Below are positions 59,193-64,000 of a stretch of 64,000 nucleotides of DNA, in pieces. Origin of the DNA: Geopseudomonas sagittaria (GTDB taxonomy: Bacteria > Pseudomonadota > Gammaproteobacteria > Pseudomonadales > Pseudomonadaceae); NCBI RefSeq assembly GCF_900115715.1, contig NZ_FOXM01000009.1:62001-126000 (forward strand). The letters are read 5' to 3'. The first letter of the stretch is position 1. Every line of letters begins with the position of its first letter. The position numbers and the translations under genes are program-made. The notes beneath the pieces are model-generated. The model was given only the letters and a program-made list of their open reading frames with translations, did not search any database and was not told the origin of the DNA.

Positions 59193-60296
59193 TCATTGCG
59201 CCCGGCGCAGACGCAAGGCGGGCGCGTAGGGGGCTGGATCGACAATCGGCGCCTGCCCCAGCAGCAGGTTGGTCAGCAGCTGGCAGGACGCCGGCGCCAG
59301 CACCAGGCCATTGCGGAAATGTCCACAGTTCAGCCACAGGCCGTCATGCTCCGGCACCGGACCGATAAACGGAATGCCGTCCGGCGAACCCGGGCGCAGA
59401 CCGGCCCAGTGCTTGACCACCTCGGCGTCGGCCAGCGCCGGCAGCAGCTCGATGGCCGAGGCGCGCAGGCTCTCCAGCGCCTCCCCGGTCGGGGTCTTGT
59501 CGAAGCCTTCGTATTCCAGGGTGCTGCCGACCAGGATATGGCCGTCGCGGCGCGGGATCGCGTAGCGGCCGCCCGCCATCACCATCGCCGGCAGGAAGTC
59601 CGCCGCGCACTTGAACAGGATCATCTGCCCCTTCACCGGCTCCACCGGCAGCTCGAGACCGAGAGTCTTGAGCAACTCGCCGCTCCAGGCACCGGCCGCC
59701 ACCACCACTGCATCGGCACGCAACTCGCCCTGCGCCGTGCGCACGCCTACCACTCGCCCACCCTCGCGCACGAAACCATCGACCGCACACTGCTCGCGGA
59801 TCTCGACATTCGGCAGCTGCTCCAGCGCCGCGCGCAGCGACTTAAGCAGGCGCGGATTGCGCACGTTGGCCACCCCGGCCATGTGGATCGCATGCTGGTA
59901 GCCGTGGCGCAGCACCGGCACCGCCGCTTCCACCTCAGCCATCGGCACCGCACGCAGCGGCCGCCCCTCGCGCGCGGCCCAGGCCAGCGCCTCGGCCTCG
60001 TCCTCCAGATCCAGCCAGTACAGCCCGGTGACGTGCACCTCCGGATCGACACCGCCCTCCTCGATCAGCCGCTCGCCGAGGCGCGGATAGAAATCCTGCG
60101 ACCAGTGCGCCAACGCCGTCACGGCCGGACTGTAGCGCCACGGATACAGCGGCGAAACGATGCCGCCGCCGGCCCAGGACGCTTCGCTGCCGACAGCGGA
60201 CTGATCGAGCAGGGTGACCTGGCAGCCGGCCTGCGCCAGCAAGCGCGCCGACTGCAGGCCGATGGCCCCGGCGCCGATGATGAGGATGTTGTGCAT
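59193..60296 (-). CDS. thiO: Glycine oxidase ThiO
   Basis: The 367-residue product is an FAD-dependent amine oxidase of the ThiO type. It forms iminoglycine for the thiazole of thiamin. The dinucleotide motif GAGAIG lies at residues 8-13. Other features are DQSAVGSEASWAGGGIVSPLYPWRY, VKGQMILFK and the C-terminal GLRPGSPDGIPFIGPVPEHDGLWLNCGHFRNGLVLAPAS. I start at 60294-60296, because MHNILIIG opens the FAD-binding fold and the longer frame does not. It lies between tRNA-Thr and the pilin genes. Confidence 0.93.
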   Translation of the reverse strand: MHNILIIGAGAIGLQSARLLAQAGCQVTLLDQSAVGSEASWAGGGIVSPLYPWRYSPAVTALAHWSQDFYPRLGERLIEEGGVDPEVHVTGLYWLDLEDEAEALAWAAREGRPLRAVPMAEVEAAVPVLRHGYQHAIHMAGVANVRNPRLLKSLRAALEQLPNVEIREQCAVDGFVREGGRVVGVRTAQGELRADAVVVAAGAWSGELLKTLGLELPVEPVKGQMILFKCAADFLPAMVMAGGRYAIPRRDGHILVGSTLEYEGFDKTPTGEALESLRASAIELLPALADAEVVKHWAGLRPGSPDGIPFIGPVPEHDGLWLNCGHFRNGLVLAPASCQLLTNLLLGQAPIVDPAPYAPALRLRRAQ

Positions 60297-60310
60297 GGGG
60301 AAGCCTATTG

Positions 60311-60365
60311 AGAAAAACAAAGCCCGTACTACTGGCTACTGGGTTGCAGAGAGCGAGTACGGGCT
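60311..60365 (-). terminator. Intrinsic terminator of the minor pilin operon
   Basis: On the minus strand AGCCCGTACT pairs with AGTACGGGCT, followed by TTTGTTTTTC. It ends transcription after the FimT/GspH gene and before thiO. Confidence 0.88.
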
Positions 60366-60414
60366 AGAGTTTAAGCCTTTGCGAAGGCCTTGGGTGTGCT
60401 GCACCTGAAGCTCA

Positions 60415-60972
60415 TCAGGCCGAGGGACAGCTCCCGTCCGTGGTTTTTTCTACGGAGGTACGACCGGTCGCAGAGATGGTCACCACGCGTTCCTGACTCC
60501 CTGCGCTCGGACTTGCTCGACAGATTCGCAAGGTAGTCTGCGTGGCCCCCACCCCGGAGGGCCTGAAAGCAATGCTGGTGACGTCATCGACAGCAGTAAC
60601 CCGGTAACCAGCAGCCAGAGACTGTTGCTGGTGGATAACAGTCGCACCTTGCAAAACTATCCAACCCTGTTCCCAGCTGCCGCTATTTGCACAACTCGTA
60701 CCATTGGCGGACATGCAGAGGGTCACATCCCTGTTACGTTTGATCGCCTCACTGCGGGCCAACTGGGCACTGGCCACTAGGCTGGTGCCATAACTGCGCA
60801 ATCTGCTGCTCAGCGAAAACTCGCTGAAGGATGGAATGGCAATCCCCATCAGGACTGCCAGTACCGCGATGGTGACCATCAGCTCAATCAGCGTGAAGGC
60901 TCGCTGTCGTCTCCGTGAGCGCCCAGGCACCGTGGAGCCCTGAGCGGCATAGCGCTCCAATCGACAGATCAT
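60415..60972 (-). CDS. GspH/FimT-type minor pseudopilin
   Basis: The 185-residue product is a type IV pilin-like protein with a long leader. The prepilin site is RAFTLIELMVTIAVLAVLMGIAIPSF, with Phe+1 and Glu+5 and a leader of about 24 residues. The body has a GspH/FimT-type SYGTSLVASAQLARSEAIKRNRDVTLCMS and a Cys pair (CANSG, CRASP). I start at 60970-60972, which overlaps the pilY1 stop (ATGA), so the two are coupled. It would be processed by PilD and join the pilus-initiating minor pilin complex. Confidence 0.88.
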   Translation of the reverse strand: MICRLERYAAQGSTVPGRSRRRQRAFTLIELMVTIAVLAVLMGIAIPSFSEFSLSSRLRSYGTSLVASAQLARSEAIKRNRDVTLCMSANGTSCANSGSWEQGWIVLQGATVIHQQQSLAAGYRVTAVDDVTSIAFRPSGVGATQTTLRICRASPSAGSQERVVTISATGRTSVEKTTDGSCPSA

Positions 60973-63900
60973 GGCAATGGATCCTGCTGGTCTTCGATAT
61001 TCCAATAAACCTTGGCTCGGGGTTGTCCTGCCACGTTAGGGGCTGGTGCCTCCCCCCCCTGCAAAGGCGACTCTGGGTTCGAGCCAATCACGAAGGGAAC
61101 AGTCGTTCCATCGTCAAGAGTAACCATGCCGGCCACTGGCGACGGCGGCAGACCACCGCCAGCGATCTCCTCGAAGCGCAAGCCGGTACCATTCAGGCTC
61201 TTGGCATTGGTGTAGTCGATGTTATACACACTTGCAGTGCCCAGGGTCGGGCACTGGCCGGGCTGGTAATGTTCAGGGATGTGGGTACTAAACGTGACCA
61301 CCCCGTAGACGGTGATTGCCGAGGTAACCACCTGCTCATCATTACGTAGCTCAAGGTACCAGCCTTTCTTGGTGTTCACGACACTCTCGGTGGGCGAATC
61401 GGCAGTCGCGCCTATCGGGTACAGCGAGTCCAAGCAGATGACAGAAGGCTCGCCATCAGGAACCGAACAGGTACTACGCTCACTGCTCAGCCAGTTGGTA
61501 TCGGTCGGGATATCACGAACCATGTAGAAATGGTTCGCCACCGTGGTAGCTGCACTAGCCACGCCCTCGTCATTATTTTCCAAGGGCTTTTCGCGATCAC
61601 CCGAGCCGACCAACACATAGTAGGTGTTGCCGTCCACCACCACATCGGGGGCGAACATGAACTTGCGGTTGGCATTGCAGGAAGCCAGCGAGTCGCACCC
61701 CAGCGCAGCGATCCGGGTCATGCTCCAGTTGTCCTCGGTGGACTCGCCAATGGTGATCCGGTAGACATTGCCGCCAAGATCGGCAGCATAGGCGTACTGG
61801 GTCATACCGTTGCTTCCGGTCACCAGGGTCACATCGCCAACCACCCCTCGCTCGGTCTCGAAAGCCCTGACGACATCGCCCGAATCGGCGTCCAGGATGT
61901 AGATCTGGTTGCCTTTGGATGAAGCACTGCAATTATGGTTTTGGGTGCCATTATCGAAGTCCTCGCAGACATCGTAACCGCCGCCCATGATCAGCAGAGG
62001 AGCGGCCCCTGCCTCATAGCCCTGCGCCAGGAACGGCTTGGCCGACGACCAGGTCTGACCGATATCGCTGAGTCCCGTGGTGCAGCCGGTATCGCTGGCC
62101 ACATCCGGGCTGGGGCAGCCGATCCGCCACTTCAGGCTCGGCGAGGCTGGATTGTCCACGTCAAAGGCATACAGAGCGCGACCTCCGCGACGCATGGCCG
62201 CATACAGCCAGGCATCGCTACTGTCCTTGTGGGCGGTAACCGGACCATCGAAGCCGTAACGCTTGGGCTCAGGTGTAGGGAGCCCCGTGACTACAGGAAA
62301 ATTGGGGAAGTCGATGCCTACTTCGTTGTCGCGAATCCGCTTGATATGCGGATAGAACTCCGGCGGCATGAATGACCACAACTCTCGACCAGGCTCCAGC
62401 CCACCGATAGCGCCCTCACCATCACGGTTGCCATTGACGGCGCGCAGCAGGCCATCGTTGCCGCCGTAGAACACCACGACTTCCTTGCTGGTATCACTAC
62501 CGAAGTTGATCGCCACCGGGCGGGAATGCACCACGTCACCATGTACCGATGGACGCATCGTGCTTGTCGTGGTGTACACCCGGCCATCAGAAAACTCGCT
62601 GTCAGCACCGGCATCGGCCCCGCGCGCCCAGTTGATCAGTGCCGTGCGCTCAGTCGCAGTTACCGTGGCCCCCAGCTCCGCAGCAGTCACACTGTGACTG
62701 GTATCGAACTGGTCTAGTAGACCGACCGCCGGAGCCGGGGGCGTCGTGCAGTCGCTTTGGGTGCAGGCCAGAACATTGCGCGTCGTGGCATTGGCCAGGA
62801 GCAGCGAACCGCCAGTGCGCAACTTGTAGCCCTGGGCGCCCTTTTCCACGACGTTGCCGTCCGGATAGTCTGCTTGTGCGGAGCCGGATACCGCCATACA
62901 CCCCCCCGCCTTGCCTTCCGGCACCTTGCTCCAGTAGGGCAGGGTCGCGTCGCCCCAATAATTCGCTGGGGTGGTCGTTTTGGGCGTCCAGAAGCTGCGG
63001 GCGCACTCGGTCACGAAGCCCGTCGAGCTGTTGATCGCCGATGCACCATCGGCATCCTGCAACACCAGCTCGCCACCGGAGAGGCCCATCTTGTACTGCT
63101 TGAGGTTGCCAGCCCAGCGCGGCAAGGCATTCTCATCGGGACGGAACATACCGACGAACACCTGATTGAGATAGGTGCCCTGGGTGTTGACACTGACCGG
63201 CAGGCTGACCGAGGCAAACACGCTGCTGACCGACTTGATCTCGGACAGCGCAGTCTGCAGCGCCACCGCGATCGCATCTTCATTGGTGGCAGCGAAGTAC
63301 CCTCCCCCGCCAACGTCCCCCATGCTGCGCAGCAGCTTCTCGTGCGCAGCGCTGGGCTTGGCATTGTAGACATCGATGGTGTAGGTGACTACATTCTGGA
63401 AACCAGGCGCCGGGCTGACATCGGTCTGGTACATGAAACGCGCCATTTCGTCGGCATAACGGACATCGGAAGACGAGGTCGGATAGATCTGCTGGGTGGG
63501 ATCCTCACCCACGTTGCGCAGCAAGGTTGCCGCATCCGACTCCGTCGGCCCCGGCCAGCCATTGCCGATCAGGATCACGTAGTTCTTCGCCTTGCAGACC
63601 TCCTCGGTGGGGGCCGCTGGTTTGTAGGTGGTCTGCGCCAGATCGGCAAAAGCCAAAGGGTCCCGCTTCGCGAATACTGCATCGCCCGAATAACGGTACG
63701 ACCCGAAATGGGTGGAGTTGCGCGGCTGGCTCCCACCCTCGATATCGCTATAGGCTTCAGCGATACGGGTATGACCACCGAAGTACTTGAATACCTCGAA
63801 CATCGCCCGGTCATAGCCGACCGAAGAGGAAACCTTTTCCGAGGGATCCTGAAAGTTGGCCAGAATATGATCAATCTTTCTGATAAATTCCACCCGATTG

Positions 63901-64000
63901 GCCCAGGTCATTTCCATGACTCGGGAGCGCACATAGCCACCGTCAGGGATCTGTCCACTACCCTCGTTGAGCATCATCAGGCCGATATTGACCTTGGCAT
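60969..64000 (-). CDS. pilY1: Type IV pilus tip protein PilY1, C-terminal part (runs off right edge)
   Basis: About 1010 codons are visible. The N-terminal part, including most of any von Willebrand A domain, is off the right edge. The frame stays open to 64000 (AKVNIGLMMLNEG), so the ATG at 63975-63977 is not the start. The C-terminal seven-bladed propeller begins near the DVVHSRPVAINFG stretch, with DGLLRAVNGNRDGEGAIGGLEPGRELWSFMPPEFYPHI. Calcium-type loops such as DADSGD are seen. PilY1 is needed for pilus assembly, adhesion and surface sensing. Confidence 0.93.
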   Translation of the reverse strand, partial: AKVNIGLMMLNEGSGQIPDGGYVRSRVMEMTWANRVEFIRKIDHILANFQDPSEKVSSSVGYDRAMFEVFKYFGGHTRIAEAYSDIEGGSQPRNSTHFGSYRYSGDAVFAKRDPLAFADLAQTTYKPAAPTEEVCKAKNYVILIGNGWPGPTESDAATLLRNVGEDPTQQIYPTSSSDVRYADEMARFMYQTDVSPAPGFQNVVTYTIDVYNAKPSAAHEKLLRSMGDVGGGGYFAATNEDAIAVALQTALSEIKSVSSVFASVSLPVSVNTQGTYLNQVFVGMFRPDENALPRWAGNLKQYKMGLSGGELVLQDADGASAINSSTGFVTECARSFWTPKTTTPANYWGDATLPYWSKVPEGKAGGCMAVSGSAQADYPDGNVVEKGAQGYKLRTGGSLLLANATTRNVLACTQSDCTTPPAPAVGLLDQFDTSHSVTAAELGATVTATERTALINWARGADAGADSEFSDGRVYTTTSTMRPSVHGDVVHSRPVAINFGSDTSKEVVVFYGGNDGLLRAVNGNRDGEGAIGGLEPGRELWSFMPPEFYPHIKRIRDNEVGIDFPNFPVVTGLPTPEPKRYGFDGPVTAHKDSSDAWLYAAMRRGGRALYAFDVDNPASPSLKWRIGCPSPDVASDTGCTTGLSDIGQTWSSAKPFLAQGYEAGAAPLLIMGGGYDVCEDFDNGTQNHNCSASSKGNQIYILDADSGDVVRAFETERGVVGDVTLVTGSNGMTQYAYAADLGGNVYRITIGESTEDNWSMTRIAALGCDSLASCNANRKFMFAPDVVVDGNTYYVLVGSGDREKPLENNDEGVASAATTVANHFYMVRDIPTDTNWLSSERSTCSVPDGEPSVICLDSLYPIGATADSPTESVVNTKKGWYLELRNDEQVVTSAITVYGVVTFSTHIPEHYQPGQCPTLGTASVYNIDYTNAKSLNGTGLRFEEIAGGGLPPSPVAGMVTLDDGTTVPFVIGSNPESPLQGGEAPAPNVAGQPRAKVYWNIEDQQDPLP

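Noticed and set aside
63975-63977. ATG that could be taken as the pilY1 start
   Set aside because: The frame continues upstream without a stop to the window edge and stays family-like, so the gene is cut by the edge.

Overview
The window looks like a high-GC Pseudomonas chromosome (Pseudomonadaceae). The evidence is the pairing hom-dsbC-xerD, the rpsP-rimM-trmD-rplS ribosomal operon, the guaB/guaA/cumA/tadA/mltF/purL neighbourhood, ampD-ampE-nadC with a tRNA-Thr, the iron-uptake trio piuA/piuC/piuB and type IV minor pilin genes. No phage, insertion sequence, integron or CRISPR array was seen. Nearly all of it is single-copy chromosomal DNA.

Layout. Positions 1-2619 hold hom (cut by the left edge), dsbC and xerD, all on the minus strand. 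Positions 2701-18137 are a 15-kb sulfur-scavenging block. It contains cysTWA with the sulfate-binding protein sbp, the small sulfur-starvation protein oscA, an alpha/beta hydrolase, a sigma-54-activator-like ATPase without a DNA-binding domain, a nitroreductase, an OprD-type porin, a second sbp, a 1-Cys peroxiredoxin of LsfA type and ssuEADCB with ssuF. ssuD carries a one-base frameshift. Three AT-rich spacers in this block hold closely similar 15-bp palindromic boxes, which suggests one shared LysR-type regulator, probably CysB. Positions 18203-21735 hold rplS, trmD, rimM, rpsP and ffh.

Positions 21878-28000 hold a cytochrome-assembly-like membrane protein, a CorC/CorB-type protein, purT, a DUF1289 protein, a gamma carbonic anhydrase, a NUDIX hydrolase, an L,D-transpeptidase and a YqfO-like protein. 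Positions 28056-45930 hold purL, mltF, tadA, a CumA-like multicopper oxidase divergent from a di-heme cytochrome c, a DUF445 protein, guaA, guaB, a ribbon-helix-helix protein, a DJ-1/PfpI protein, a zinc-ribbon protein, a PACE efflux protein with a divergent LysR regulator, and xseA. Positions 46091-51511 are the Fur-type iron locus piuB-piuC-piuA. They are followed by speC with an unusual leader, prfC, tatD, a ROK kinase, ampE, ampD, nadC, tRNA-Thr(CGT), thiO, a FimT/GspH pseudopilin and pilY1, which runs off the right edge.

The most interesting non-coding structures are four. The speC leader has a 38-codon ORF overlapping a perfect intrinsic-terminator-like hairpin. A roughly 145-bp inverted-repeat element separates guaB from guaA. 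Two copies of a multi-hairpin palindromic element lie downstream of ssuD and upstream of the DJ-1 gene. A separate block of gtagggtgg-type inverted repeats lies at the xseA/piuB junction. Small gene remnants (an OprD C-terminus and a possible AraC C-terminus) flank the nitroreductase and point to past rearrangement of the sulfur block. All calls rest on reading the sequence and on remembered family features; no database search was run.
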